Positions 11,137 to 24,422 of a DNA stretch of 64,000 nucleotides are shown piece after piece. Under the pieces are notes generated by a model. The model worked only from the letters and a program-made list of their open reading frames with translations. It did not search any database and was not told the DNA's origin. A program made the position numbers and the translations under genes. The first letter of the stretch is position 1. Each line of letters opens with the position of its first letter. Source of the stretch: Funneliformis mosseae (Eukaryota > Glomeromycota > Glomeromycetes > Glomerales > Glomeraceae); the NCBI GenBank assembly GCA_910592005.1, contig CAJVPP010000017.1, forward strand, positions 1-64,000, given 5' to 3'.

Positions 11137-13123
11137 ATGTTCGACTTGAGCTATCTTGTCGGTTCTTTTGTATTAGGACTGTTAGGTTGTGCTACCTATG
11201 TATTAATTATTTCACCATATTATATCTCTCCTCTGAGAAAAATTCCCGGCCCACCTTCCGAAAGTCTTTTATTCGGAAATTTTCTGAGTTTAATTACGCA
11301 AGGGGTTAAATATCTTTTTTAAAAATATGTCAACCATGTCACTCTGTATTATTGAAGATTAACCCGGTTTTCTTTTTTTTTTTTAGTCCGGTGAACCAAT
11401 GCTCGGATGGACAAAAAAATACGGAAACTTTGTAAAATTTCATGGATTTTTTAATCAGCCAAGCATTTTAATTACAGAAACAAAAGCGATACAAGAAATT
11501 ACTTTAAATCAAGTATATGATTTTATTAAACCATCAATGTTTATTGGTGATGGTAAGGCCATTATTGGTGAAGGTCTTATTCTTGCAGAAGGAGAATCCC
11601 ATAAGAGACAGAGAAAAATGATGAATCCTGCTTTCACCCATAATCACATTAAAGTATGTAATGCTCTTTCTCACTCTGGTTATTATTATTCAAAAAAGAT
11701 GACCAAAAAAAAAAAAAATTTTTTTTCCTTCTCGACACAATTTAGAATATGATTCCAACATTCATTCAAGTGGCTTCGAAATTAACAGGCTTGATAAAAG
11801 GCGAAGTGAATGAAGGAGAAGAAACAAAAGTTGGTATAACTTCCTATCTCACAAAAGCTACTTTAGATGTCATTGGCTTAGTCGGTAAAGAAAAAAAAAA
11901 AAATTTGATATACGCATTTAACATCTTAAATAAATAAAGTTCTTAACCTTTATGTATTTTTTAGGGTTTAATCATGAGTTTAATTCGCTAACTTCTTCAA
12001 GTGAATTAGCCGAAGCTTATGAAGCTATTTTTGGTATCACCCCAAGCAAAACATCCATTTCTCTTAGTTTTTTATCTGGTTACATTCCATCTATAAGAAA
12101 AATTCCAATCGAAATAAATAAAAGATTTAATAAATCGGTTGAGGTTATTAATCGTGAATCAACAAAGTTGATGAAAGAAAAATATAATGACGACAAAAAT
12201 AACAAGTTGGAAGGAACTGATTTATTAACTTTATTAATTAAGCTTAACAAAACTTTGCCTATCGAAGAAAAAATGACCGATGGAGAACTAAATTCTCAGG
12301 TAATTAATGTAGATATTTTTTTTTAAAAGGGAAAAAAAAATTTATCTAATTTAACGGTCAAATTTATTTTCTCTTTTGGATAATTAGATTATGACATTCT
12401 TATTAGCCGGTCATATAACCACAAGCATTTCAACAAGTTGGGCACTTTATCAACTTGCACAACACCCACATGTACAAGATTTATTGCGGGAAGAATTAGT
12501 TAGAGCCTTTCCAGATAAGTCAAAATTTAATCCCACTTTTGACGAAATCAATTCTTTGGAATACTTAAATTGTGTTATTAAGGAAACGTTAAGATTATCT
12601 CCTCCAGGTATGAGTTGAATTTTTTTTTTTTTTAACAAAATATTCATTAACCTGGTGAATTTTATTTTTATTTTAGCTCCGATTATTCAACGAGTAAATG
12701 TAAAAGATGTGGTCTTTGATGGTCATTTTATTCCAAAGGTATTGTTCAGTATGTTCATTATGTTTGTATTTGATATAATAAATAATAAATTTATTTTAAT
12801 AGAATACTCAATTGATGATCCCAATCGGAGCAATTCATAAGTTACCATCAATTTGGGGTCCAACAGCCGATAATTTCGATCCAAATAGATGGTTAGATCG
12901 TTCTTTAATGAAAAATGTAAATAATTATAATTACTTACCTTTCCATACTGGTGCCAGATCTTGCATTGGTAACAAATTGGCCTTAAATGAATTTAAGATA
13001 TTACTAAGTATGCTAGTTAGAAATTTTGTTTTTCGTCCAATCGAGGGATTACAGATTAATATACATAGAATTGGTAGAGCTGATCAACCCGTTGAATTAA
13101 TGGTTTCCGAAGTTGAAGCTTAA
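11137..13123 (+). CDS. Microsomal cytochrome P450 monooxygenase
   Basis: Haem-thiolate monooxygenase, probably anchored in the ER and served by NADPH-P450 reductase. Seven exons: 11137-11304, 11387-11653, 11746-11884, 11965-12299, 12388-12607, 12677-12738 and 12803-13123. All borders are GT-AG and in phase, giving 503 aa, the usual length. An N-terminal hydrophobic segment (about residues 8-29) is followed by the Pro-rich hinge KIPGPP. The I-helix motif is AGHITTS (about 309-315), the ExxR of the K-helix is ETLR (about 368), FDPNRW is the PERF region, and the haem loop FHTGARSCIG has its cysteine near 451. All key residues are present, so the enzyme should be active. The family resembles the fungal CYP5-like or CYP4-like long-chain or sterol-type P450s; the substrate is not predictable. 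A polyadenylation signal AATAAA lies at 13175-13180. The gene is isolated, not part of a visible biosynthetic cluster. Confidence 0.95.
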
Positions 13124-14715
13124 TGAAACCACCTCTTTATTTTATTTTATTTTATATTTAACATTTTATAACCGAATAAAAAATTTTTTATTTTACATAA
13201 ATTATTGAGATCGACATGTGTTAATTTGGACAAAAGTTTTTGGAATTTCGGGCCATAAAATTTTTAAATTTTGTCAGTCATGTGAATTTCACCAAGAAAC
13301 GGGCTAGTTGACTGACTCATAACTCGATTTTCAGAACGTGTAACGTTGAACATTTTATTTTGACATTATGTGGTGGTGTAATGATACATTAAATCAAACC
13401 ACAAATGTCGTTTTTTTATTTTTATTTTTATAAAATAGGAAACAAAAACAAAAATCAAAAAAAAAAAATAAACCTGCAAAGGGTGCATTCCTCCCAGTTA
13501 AAATTATTAAATAAAATTATTAAATATAAATATAATCAGGAAACTCCGTGATTGAGTCGTTAAAGAATTTTTGACTAAAAAATTATTTTGGACACGAGTC
13601 GCGACTTTATTTTTTCCTCTATGAGTGACCGTAAACGCTTTATGAGAAAAGCGAATAAGGATTGAATTCCTATTTGGTCAAAAAGGCTGATACACGCATT
13701 TATTTTAATTGTTTTGAACATAAAAAAAAAATTTTTTTGATGTATTGATATGATATGATGGTCTTTATCCAACTTGTGTGTGGGAAAATGTTTAGAGTAA
13801 TTGTTTACTTTTAAAATATTCCTTTTTGGTTGTTGATAGGGTAAACTTTTTATATGGTTTTGAAAAAACCACATCCTGCTAGTAAACATGAAATTTATAA
13901 ATATCCATCAATAAACTTTATCCGACTAACCAAAAAAAACGAAGGTTCTTTGTCCTTTGAAATAAATAATACTGCAAACCCTTTTTTTTTTTGTCTAGAG
14001 CGTTAAGTGCGAAAATGAACATATTTTGGAATGACGATACTAATTACCTACAAAGAAATGTTCATGTGAGACCAAATGAAAAAGATTAGGCTCAATATCA
14101 AAAATAACTATCAATGGGATCAAGAAATTATTAATTAATCCTTTATTGGCAGGTCGTCCAAAGATTGTGTAGTCCTTCTTCCGAGAAAGAAAGGAAAGAA
14201 TACTTTCTTTTTTTTTTTTTTCTTATATTTTTTTTTTTTTTTAAAAAAAAAGACGGAAAAGTAATGTAAATACGAGATAAATAACGAGTAAAGAACCGGT
14301 TGAAAACAATTGTCAAAAACCACGTAAAATTAAAAAGTTACTTCAAAGTAATCAAACCTGTTATATCGCAAGATATGGTTTCAAAACTAACATAAAACTC
14401 CGAAAATCAATCACGTTATCACAAAAAAATGCATAAACATTTGATCATTTTTATAATAATTTTCATTCACTGTGAATCCTATCGTGACCAGACCTTGTGA
14501 CAAAATTAAAGAACATCTATGTAATAACCGTGGGAATAGAATTCTAACTAGGTCAATAATTTTTCCAAAAAAGAAATTCGGCGGAAAAAATATTATTACA
14601 TTTCATATATATATATATATATATAAATATGTATAAAAACCCAAGGTTTTAACCTCCCATGACACTCTTCAACCTTCAACATTAAAAAAATTATATATAT
14701 CTTTCGGGATTCATT
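13124..14715. other. Intergenic stretch with AT repeats
   Basis: No gene found. It contains a T15A9 run (14228-14251) and an AT microsatellite (about 14604-14625). The open frame at 13575-13889 on the minus strand has random composition. The promoter of giant gene A should lie at its right end. Confidence 0.5.
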
Positions 14716-17700
14716 ATGCATGTTCAAGGTTCTACCAAAACTCCTGAAAACAGCTATGGTATGGCAAAGGTGTCAGAGGGTTTAAAGGTTTAGCTTGCTT
14801 TTAAGTAGACACCCACAAATTGTGCAACCACGTGATCGCGAAGGTTTCCAAGCGGTTTTAAAAGCTAATCCTAGTGTGATGATGTAACGAGTCCATATCA
14901 AACCGAAAAGGAAGCGCTAGTAATTATGTGAAAATGAAAATTAGCAAAAGAACCGTGAATTATACATATATTGATTAATTTCACACATTTTTATGAAGGA
15001 CTGATAGGATGGTATTCATGATAATTCATTATGGGCTTTTTAAATTTTTTCCATTTTCTCTTTTTTTCTTTTTTTTAAGATTTGGAAATGGAGGATACGG
15101 ATATGAATGACTCTGCCGTTCTTGTCAGTCCTCCTCATACAAGTACTGCCTCAAGTTCTCTACTAACGCAAGATGAAAACGAATTGGATACACGTGATGA
15201 CGTTCCAATGGAACTTGACTACAATGATAATAATTCCGTTACCGATGATAATGATTGCATTGGTGATGACTCCGATGATGAAGCTTCTTCCAACGAATAT
15301 CAAGATGAACCTTCGTTCCATGAATCTGAATACCGAGATGAAGCCTCTTCCAATGAATCTGAAAGTCGAGAGCCATATGATTCTCAAACAAATTATGGTA
15401 AAGACTTGGCTGAATACATTCCCGGGTTATATCGTCTGTTAGACTTATGTAAAGATGATGGTACGAATGGATTTGGTAAGTTTCCCTTACATTTTTCTGT
15501 AAAATGTAAAACGTGTCCTTATTTAATTTCACATTTCTTTTTTGTAGATAAAATAACTATCTCGAGGGATTATTTAGAGAAACTATGCAACAATTATGTT
15601 CCATCAAGTTTCAAAACTATTTCTGAAATTGATTTTACGAAATTAAATTCAATCTCGATTCACCTTATTGGATGTTATGGAAATCACGCTTTAATTGCGG
15701 GGCTCCTAAAGAAAAAAGGAATTATCGATCAACAAATGTGTGTAATTGGATCAAAATATTTTCTTCAATGCTCGTTATCTTAATCGTTTTTAAACTGCCT
15801 TTTTTATTTTAGACATGACGCGCTCGTTGCATCGAATTCTTCAGACAATACAAATAAATCGTCTTTACGTCCTGGTATTTACTTGCTGGTTGTAAGTTCA
15901 GACTTGGGTTTGGTAATCCATTGGCCGGAAGTAGGATGTTACGAGGAAAATGCTTCCTCGCAATGTAAAAAGAATGCGACTAACCTTCATAGGTATTAAT
16001 TCAAATTGCATAGAAGCCTAATCATAACTTATTTCATTTTTAATTGAATTGATTCTCATTTATTAAATGTTCTAGATATTTGACAAAACTTACTGACCAT
16101 CAGCTTTGTCTTATGGACGGTAAAGATTTGGAAAGTTTTGATTGGAACTTGGACAGTTCTGATAAATCCGATAGGGATTCCGACGATGAGAATGGATCAC
16201 ATTATAAATTTGAGGTGAAATTAATTCAAGAAGAACAGGAAAACTTTAAACTTCAACCCGGCTTCAAGGTTTCGATTCTAAACCAAATTTTTTGATGCTT
16301 TCACAAATGTAAAAGATATTTTTACACTAAATTTAAAAATTGTCAATTATTAATTAAGTTGGATTTACCAAGCAAAGTAAAGAACGAAATAGATAATCAC
16401 GTTCATGATGATATTCCTTTGTATCCTATTGGTAATAATTTAAATAATTATTTTTTTTCTTTTTTTTCAAAAGGGAGGATGTCTCTAAACTTTATGATTT
16501 TAAATAATTGCTCATTCAATCTTTTTTCTATTTATTCTTGGATCTAGTCGTCGAATCTTCTACGTGTCGTTCGTTTGCTACTCGTCAATTAGCCTTTCGA
16601 TTATGTACATCCACCCCAACTATTCCTCAAATTGACTTTGCTCGTGAACTACAGAAGAAGTTACGGAATCGAACTTTACGTTTCGATCGCGAAAAAATGA
16701 ACATGAAATCATTAGAGATTTTGATCAAGCATGGATTAAGTATGGAAGATGAACTTCTAAGTCAATTACGTAATGCCATTGCAGTTGCAAAGTTGCGATT
16801 TGAAAAAAAGAAGGATCAAGAAAGGAATGCCATAAAAAAGGATACTGAATTGATTTCGAATTGGGCATGGGAAAAATTACGCTCCTGTTATAGGTATTTA
16901 TCATTTTCTTTCTTTAAAAATCATATTAATGATGTTAACCGGTTCTTGTTTCATAGTCTATTTGAAGAGATGATTGACTCCTCTTCGCAAGCAATTATAA
17001 GTGACTATGGTTAAGTATAATTTTTAAATTTTTGAAATCCTCAGGCATTTATAACTTTATTTATTGATAAATGATTTCAATTTTAGATTTAGAACGAATC
17101 CGTTCGAATTATCCAAAGATTGATGAACAAATTGATGAAAAGATCGATATCAATTCCAAATCTTGGATTAGACTGAAAAGAAGATACTATTTGAACATGA
17201 TAACTATTGTTGAAGTATATAAATTGATTAAGAGTTCTGGATCGTGCAATGAAGCAATTACAGAATCCGCGATTCAACTTTTTTATACTATATTCACGGA
17301 TGGAGAAAATGATGCGCATAAGTTAATAAGTAAATACGACGAGAAACTAACTTCGCTCGCTTACAAGTTGCCAACCATTTTTGCCGGTATCTCTTTCACA
17401 CCTGAAAACATTAATCGCATTGTTGCAGATTCGATTAAGAGGGCCCAAGATACGACAGATATCAGATTCATACAAGAATTTATGAATTTAGAATTCTTTG
17501 ATGAATTTAGTGGGATCAAAAATAAAGTCGTGGTTGCCTTCTTTGAAGAATACCAAAAATGGAGAAAATCCGTTTTTCCGAGTAACATTAAAGATATTCT
17601 GCCAAAATCTTCCATCAATAAACAAGTGTTGGAAAAGTTAAATTACGAATACGAAAAGGAAGTACGAGAAATAGAAGCTCGTGAATTTCAACGAATTTGC

Positions 17701-20700
17701 GATGTATTAGAAGAAAAATATAGAAATGGGTATGTCTTTATTAATCATTGTTCGAAATGAAATCGTTTATAACTAATTCCTTTTTTTTTTAAAAAAAAAA
17801 TTCTAGATTTATGAAATTGAATATCATAAACGTTACAGGTGATAAATTAACCTGAATTTTTTTTAATTTTGTGAAAACTCACTTGGCTTTATATTAACAG
17901 TCCATTGTTTTTTTTTTTACATTTATCACTAGAATCTGAGAGTGGATTTCGATTCCATCATGAAATTGAAGAAATTCTGACGGAACAGCTACATGTAACA
18001 ATTTATGAAACTTCTTTAGACCAATCAGATATGCATCGACTTCAGGAAGATGAATTTCATGTTCCAGATATATCTTTGAAGCGTGGTCAAGAAGCTGCAT
18101 CATTTCACCTTGATCCACGAGTTTACGACATTAGGTAGGAGAAACAATGATTTGCGTTCTTTTTTATTATCTAGGAAAAGCAACTAATTTCATTTTATTG
18201 GTTACAGGAATATATCTCAATTTGAAAATCGTAAATTTCTTCTCGTGCTTTACAATAAAAAATCGCAAAAAATTGAAATTTTCCTCGACACTGCCGAGCG
18301 GTTGGCACAAAACTTTAAATCAAAGAGTTCATTTAAACCAATTAAAACGTTGAGTGTGGAAGATAAATTTCTTATTGCAATTAATGATTCAAAGAAATTA
18401 ATTGCAATTTATCATACAAAAAAAGCTGAGGTATGTATAAATCATCTTTTGGGTATTAAAATCCATAAATTAATTATATATATTTTTTTTTTCAAATAGT
18501 TGGATGTATTTAATTTTATTGAGGGGCAAGCCATGTATCCACGAAATCCGAAAATCCAGTTAAAGCATTGGTATAATAATAATGCTCCGACCATTCAACA
18601 CTTCTTATTCATCAACAGTACCGAAGAACTTTGCTTTGTTGAAAGAAGCGGACGTGCACGCATATTCAATCTTATCAATCAACAATTTCGACCAACAACT
18701 TGTGACCTTCCATCTGATGCCGCAAAAATTTTAAGTTCTCCCGATGGTTCATGTATCGTAGCATTCGTAAGAGAAAATTCAGGACCTAAGACACCTTACT
18801 TTGATGATAATACTGATAGTGAATATACCGATAGCGAAGATGATGGCACGGTTGCGCTTACCAACAAATCTAAAGAAATATGTCGTGCTTATGTTTATTT
18901 TTGTTCGACTTTCGGATACTCCAACTATAAAGGTAATTAAAAAATTTTCATATCCTCTTTAGCTTATATAAGTTACATATTAAAAAAAAAAAATCTCTCT
19001 CGTTTGAATAGTTATTAACTTACCGCCTACCCTTCAATCCTTGGAGTTCCTACAATTTAGTTGTATAAATAAACTACAAACCCACTTGATGTCACTTGAT
19101 TTAAAAAATGGACGTTTCAGTTCATCAATAGTTAAAATTACGCTCGAAAAAACTCAATATCGTTTTCAGAAGCAAAAACAGACACTCGGATCTGCGAGGT
19201 TAATTGATTCTAATAACGATTATGCTCATATTGAAGGAAGGAATACTCATTTTCAATCCGATCAAAAAGTTCAAAAAGGAGAATATATTGTGTTAATGGG
19301 TGAAAGGTTCAAGGTGATCGATGTTATTTCGGATACCATGTTAAGAGTTACCGGCAATTTTAAACCTACGAGCAAATTTAATAGTTGGACTGAATTCCGT
19401 ATTGAACCGAAAACAAAACTAAACGGTCTCATCGATGCCTATAAACTGATGTTTGAGAAATATCCAGTTGAAAGTTATGTTGATCCCGAGCAAGATCGTT
19501 TTATCAATTTGAAAATCGTTCTCGATATTGATGATGATGAAGTCGAACATTATTGCGAGAAATTTGAGAGTTACATTACTGAAACTTTTGAAGGTTTGAA
19601 ACGTACTACAAAAAAACCTACCTCAATATTAAAGAGATTTTCCACATCTGTCGTAACTTTCCAAGAGCTTCATATTGAGCATTTGACGAGATATTCATCA
19701 AATTACAAATTAGGAGAATGGATCATTCAACTTTGTTGTTTAATTCCTATACAAATTGCGATAGCAAGAAATAATTTATTTCAACCTCTTAGGGATGGAT
19801 TGGCTTCAAATGATATGGAACATGATGATGGTTCTGGTCATCATGTGGATAGCATAGCAAAGAATATTTCTTTTGGATGGTATGAAGGAATATTTAAGTA
19901 TTTTGGTGATAAAAAAGTAAAAGTTGTTTCTAGTATGGGTGAACAATCGTGCGGAAAATCCTTCATGTTAAATCATCTAGTTGGAACTACCTTCGACGGC
20001 TCCGCAATGGTAATTATTAATCTCTCCCCCTTCCTTTTTTTTTTTTTTTTTAAAAAAAAAAAAAGCTAATTTATAAATTTTCATTTCAGCGTTGCGTTGA
20101 TGGAGTATGGATGTCATTAGGTAAACTAATGATTTTATATTGCATTATATTAAGTTATGATTAATTAATTAAACTTACAATCTCTTTAAACAGTTAACAC
20201 CAAGGACTATATTTATGTTACACTTAATTTTGAAGGGTTAAAGTTTCTCGAAAAAAGTTCACAAGAAGGTAAAATTACAAAACTTATTATTTTTCATTTC
20301 AAACTATTCATTATATTAATATATACAATAAATCTTTTAGATATGTTTTTAACACTTTTCAATACGGTGATATCAAATCTTATACTCTTTAAGGTGATTA
20401 ATTTGATATTATCTTACTACCACTTTCTTTACATATTTACTAATGAATGGAAATTATTATTTTCAAAAACAGAATAAATTTACCGTAAATAAGGATATGT
20501 CTTCAATCTTTCAAAGATTTCAAGATGGCGCAATGTTATTTGATCCAGATCCAAAAATATTTCAGGTACAATTCAAATATTATTTATATATATAATCCAA
20601 ATGTGACGGAGAAAGTCGAATTTATTTAATGTTTTAATTATTTAGGCAAGGCTTTGTATCATCATAAAAGACGTGCCTAAGGCCGACAAAGAAGACATTG

Positions 20701-23700
20701 TTAGGGAATTTCAGTCAAAAATTTCTCAATTGGTTTCTGAGGTACATTTTATTATATTATTTTCAAAGGGTTTTTGTTACGGCTTTATTTATTTAAAATT
20801 TTTTTTTTTAGGGGGGTAAAGATAACTTTATTTCAAGGATGTACAAAGGAGGACTGGATATCATTCCTTGGCCAATGTTTAATGACGCTGGATGGTTTAA
20901 AACCTTATCTAATGTTAATAAAGATTTAGAGAAACAGAAGGCAAAATATGAAAATGCGCGAACCTTCTTACAAAATACAAAGTTGATCATGGCTAAATTG
21001 AAGGTTCGTAAGGTTATCCCGTTCTTAATAAAAAGAATCTCATACTTATATTTGTAACTTTTTAGATATGTGATTGGGGTTCGTTAGATGAAAGCCTCAT
21101 ACAAATTCGCGTCGCAACATTAAAAGGATTACTATCAGTCGCTGTTTCTTATGGTTTAGAACAAAAATCTCCTGATTTCGAACCTCTCAAAGTAAATTTT
21201 ATTTTTGTAATTTACGTCTTTAAATAAGTTTGTAAGCTAGAGAGATATTTAATTTTATAATTTTTACTTCTTTATTTCTAGAACCACGATACCGGAGAGC
21301 CAATTGAAGACCAAATAGACAAATTTTCCACGATTTTATTTGACTTCAATGGAACTGATGATGAAATATTAGCAGATACTGATATTCAATTATATGAAGA
21401 CAGCTCATCTTTTGTCGAACTTTCTGAAGATTTAAGAGAGTACTTCGGAACTTACGTCCAACCACGAGAAGTATCTTCCGATGACACGAAATGGTTCCAA
21501 AATTTAAATAATTTCTTTAGATATGTCGTTGAGCGTCGCGTTGATCGTGTCACTGATTGGTATAGGCAAAATACTACCAATTTTCCACAAGATAACAGTG
21601 ATATTGTTAACGGAAGGTTTGCAATGGAGCAGGAATTAAACAACCTTATGCGTTTGTGGACATTGTGCGGATTGACATGCTATCAATGTGGCTTAAAATG
21701 TGTTAAAAATCGTGAACACGAAGATGAACATGATTGTTTGACAGATCATAAGTGTCATTTCAATTGCCAGTTTACTGAACAACATAACCTTAGATTAATT
21801 CCGTCATGTAATTACAAAGCTGGACATGAAGGCATGCACGTTTGTAGTAAAATAAGAAATCATTTATGTGGTCAAAAATGTAGTCTTCACAATAAGCGTA
21901 ATTGCTTAAAAGTTTGCGCAAAAAAAATTGGACATCACGATGAACATATATGTCAATCGACACGTCATTTTTGTGAGGAAAATTGTTCATTGTCAACAAA
22001 AACTCACAAAGGAGTAGTTTATAAGTGTCCTAACAAATGTATTGTTCCATGTGAAGATCAACACGAAACGCATCGTTGTGAAGATGTAACGTGTCCGATT
22101 CAGTGTCCTTTTCCAAATTGCAAGAAAAAATGCCAAAGCAGTGATCATTTCCATTCAAATTCTAAATCACGAGTGGATCACTTTTGTGGGTATGTGCATC
22201 ATTTTATTTTTATTTTTATTTTATTTTTATTTCATTGGAAACGATTTAAATTTTTTTGATTTTAGGGATGAACATCAATGTCGTGAGTTATGCGAAGAAT
22301 CTGGTATATGTAAGGTAGTAATTGCCAAGCAAGGAGTTAATAAAGAATCTGAAAAAGAATCATTTACGAAGGTATAAATTAATATGTAAAAAGTTAGATT
22401 ATTTTTTAATAAAGAGATATTAATATTTGAATGATGTTTTATTAACAAAATAGTATGTTCAATCAAGTGAAAGATTAAAATGCATTAAAAAAATTCCTCA
22501 AAATGAATTTAAGCACCCCGGAAAACACTCTCATGAAGAAGATGGTTTTCATTTTTGTGACGCAAAGTGTCAATTCTGCGAATGTTTTGTACGTGTTATA
22601 CAATAATTTCTTTTGCTTGTGAATTCTTATTATAACGTAAAATGTTTTATAATTAGTGTACATTGCCTCATGGGCACACGCAACTTCATGATACCAAACA
22701 TGGAAATATGATACCAAACCAATTCAGTGATGACGAAGAATATGCAGGGTATATTATATTTAATCTTATTATTAATATCAATAGATATATCTTTATTTAT
22801 TTATTTTTTTTTTTTTTGGCTAAAACATCTTTCAATCGTTAGATACAAATCAATTAATCAAGGAAAATTCGTCCCTTGCAACTTGGTATGTATATATATA
22901 TTTTTGATTAAATGATGTATATTTTTTTTTTTTCAAATATCTTTTAATTTTTTGTTCAATTTTTTTCAATCTTAGTATTGTAAAGATTTAGGAAGACATC
23001 GACATGTTGATTATTGTCAAGACGAAAAGGCTTGTAAATCAGGACAAGATATTCAGCATATTGATAATAATGGTATTTTAAATTTGTATTCAAGTTCTCT
23101 TCAGTACCATCGACTCTATTTTAATTATTTAATAAATTATAGAAAAACCTATTAATGATAAACCGCTAGATTTCATTTCTCATAGGTTGTTCTGGGAACG
23201 TACAGGTTTTAAAGGTATGTATTAATTCTTTATTTCTTTTATTTAATGTACATATTTTTGAATTTTTTTTTTTTTATTCCAGATCCTTATTCTGTTCAGG
23301 AACAACAAGAGTTTGCAAAATGTGATCACGAATGTTCCGATGAAAAACATTCTCAAGGGTCTACAAACGCTCAAATTAAGTCATTTTGTGAATTACCACT
23401 TTTCCATGCTCCATTCGATCCAAGCTCAAACCCTCCAAATAACTATGGACATATATCTTCAGATGGGCATTATTATAATTGTGAAAATCCAGATACACGA
23501 GAAGCTGCCGCTTTTCATATTGTTTTTGTCTTGGATCGATCGGAATCAATGAGTTATAATGATATGAAGCCTTCACCGTGGACTTCTATTTTTAAGGAAA
23601 TGAAAGCAAATCATAACAACAGACTCGGTGCAGCTTACAATGCGGTAAGATTTAAAATTAAAGAATTTAATGATTTTTACAAACTATTCTTATTCTTTTT

Positions 23701-24422
23701 AATGTATAATTTAGGTATACCAATTTATGGAAACACGTCTTACTTCCACTCAAGAAAACCAGAATCAATCGTCACCCACTTTGCGTGATAGCATTTCATT
23801 AATCCTGTTTGATCATAATGTTATCGTACCATTTGAGAATCGAAATTTAACAGAATCGGGAGCTTTATTGAAAACAATGCTTCAATATAAAACTGGTGGT
23901 GGAAAGAATTTCGATCTCGCAATTAAGAAAGCTGGGGATTTAATCTATTCGTATTTTGATCCTACAAAGTAGGTTTCTTACTTTTGTAAAGTTAAAATTT
24001 GAAATGTCCGTTTAATGTTTGCTTATGAATTTTTCGTCCCCCCTTTTAGGACAAATGTCATTATTCTCTTATCTGATGGAGAATGTGGTATTCCAACAAC
24101 TCAACTTAAAAATATTTGTAAGACGAATCAAACAAAAGGGTAATTATCATCAAATCTTTTTTAAATTTTGTTGCCTTAAACTAATTATTAAATTTAATAT
24201 TTTTGGAATTCTTTTAGTTCCCCATTATATCTCTATACAGTATCAATTAACAACGATTCACAAAGTCAACCATTAGAAGAGATGGCAAGGATTGCACAAT
24301 CTTATCATCCTCCAAATACTTCATCCGGTGCTTTACGATGTCAATTTATCCGTGCCACTAATGAACCAAATTTAGTTAATCATTTTAGCAGTGTGGCGGA
24401 AAGTTTAAAGAAACACACATAA
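14716..24422 (+). CDS. Giant GTPase / Cys-His array / vWA protein, copy A
   Basis: Paralogue of the genes at 32291-42335 and 43049-53202, following their exon order. The first exon, 14716-14758 (MHVQGS...), aligns with the first exons of the others and joins 15080 in phase after a 321-bp intron. The stop is at 24420-24422. No frame break was found in the exons checked. The predicted protein is about 2.35-2.4 kaa, shorter than B because the variable N-terminus is shorter and acidic (15080-15400). Module order: GKDLAEYIPG module (15403 on); RPGIYLLVV segment (15870); charged helices (16540-17730); propeller-like segment with SSPDGSCIVAF (18200-18930); GTPase P-loop GEQSCGKS (19942-19965); G3 region NFEG (20228); IIIKDVP (about 20660); Cys/His array (21650-23080); vWA (23490-24420) with DRSES and LLSDGE. 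Two key residues differ: G3 DFEG is NFEG, and the MIDAS Thr of GGGTNFD is Lys. GTP hydrolysis and metal binding may be impaired. Confidence 0.85.
15277..15372 (+). repeat. Short acidic peptide repeats in gene A N-terminus
   Basis: Three imperfect units start with GATGAAGC/CCTTC-type sequence and encode DEASSNEYQ, DEPSFHESEYR and DEASSNESESR. Units are 27-33 bases, all multiples of three. This is a fast-evolving, disordered, acidic tract that B and C lack. Confidence 0.7.
17781..17800. repeat. T10A10 palindromic tract in an intron of gene A
   Basis: Ten T followed by exactly ten A, just before an exon of gene A. Similar poly(T)-poly(A) junctions lie at 1728-1750, 14228-14251, 20035-20064, 24499-24516, 34299-34317, 35686-35708 and 40495-40520. 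Confidence 0.9.

Noticed and set aside
13575..13889. 104-codon minus-strand open frame
   Set aside because: Composition follows the intergenic background, with no domain, no intron structure and no upstream signal.
15163..15532. Open frames on both strands across the N-terminus of gene A
   Set aside because: Shadows of the low-complexity acidic repeat. The spliced plus-strand frame continues into conserved exons, the others do not.
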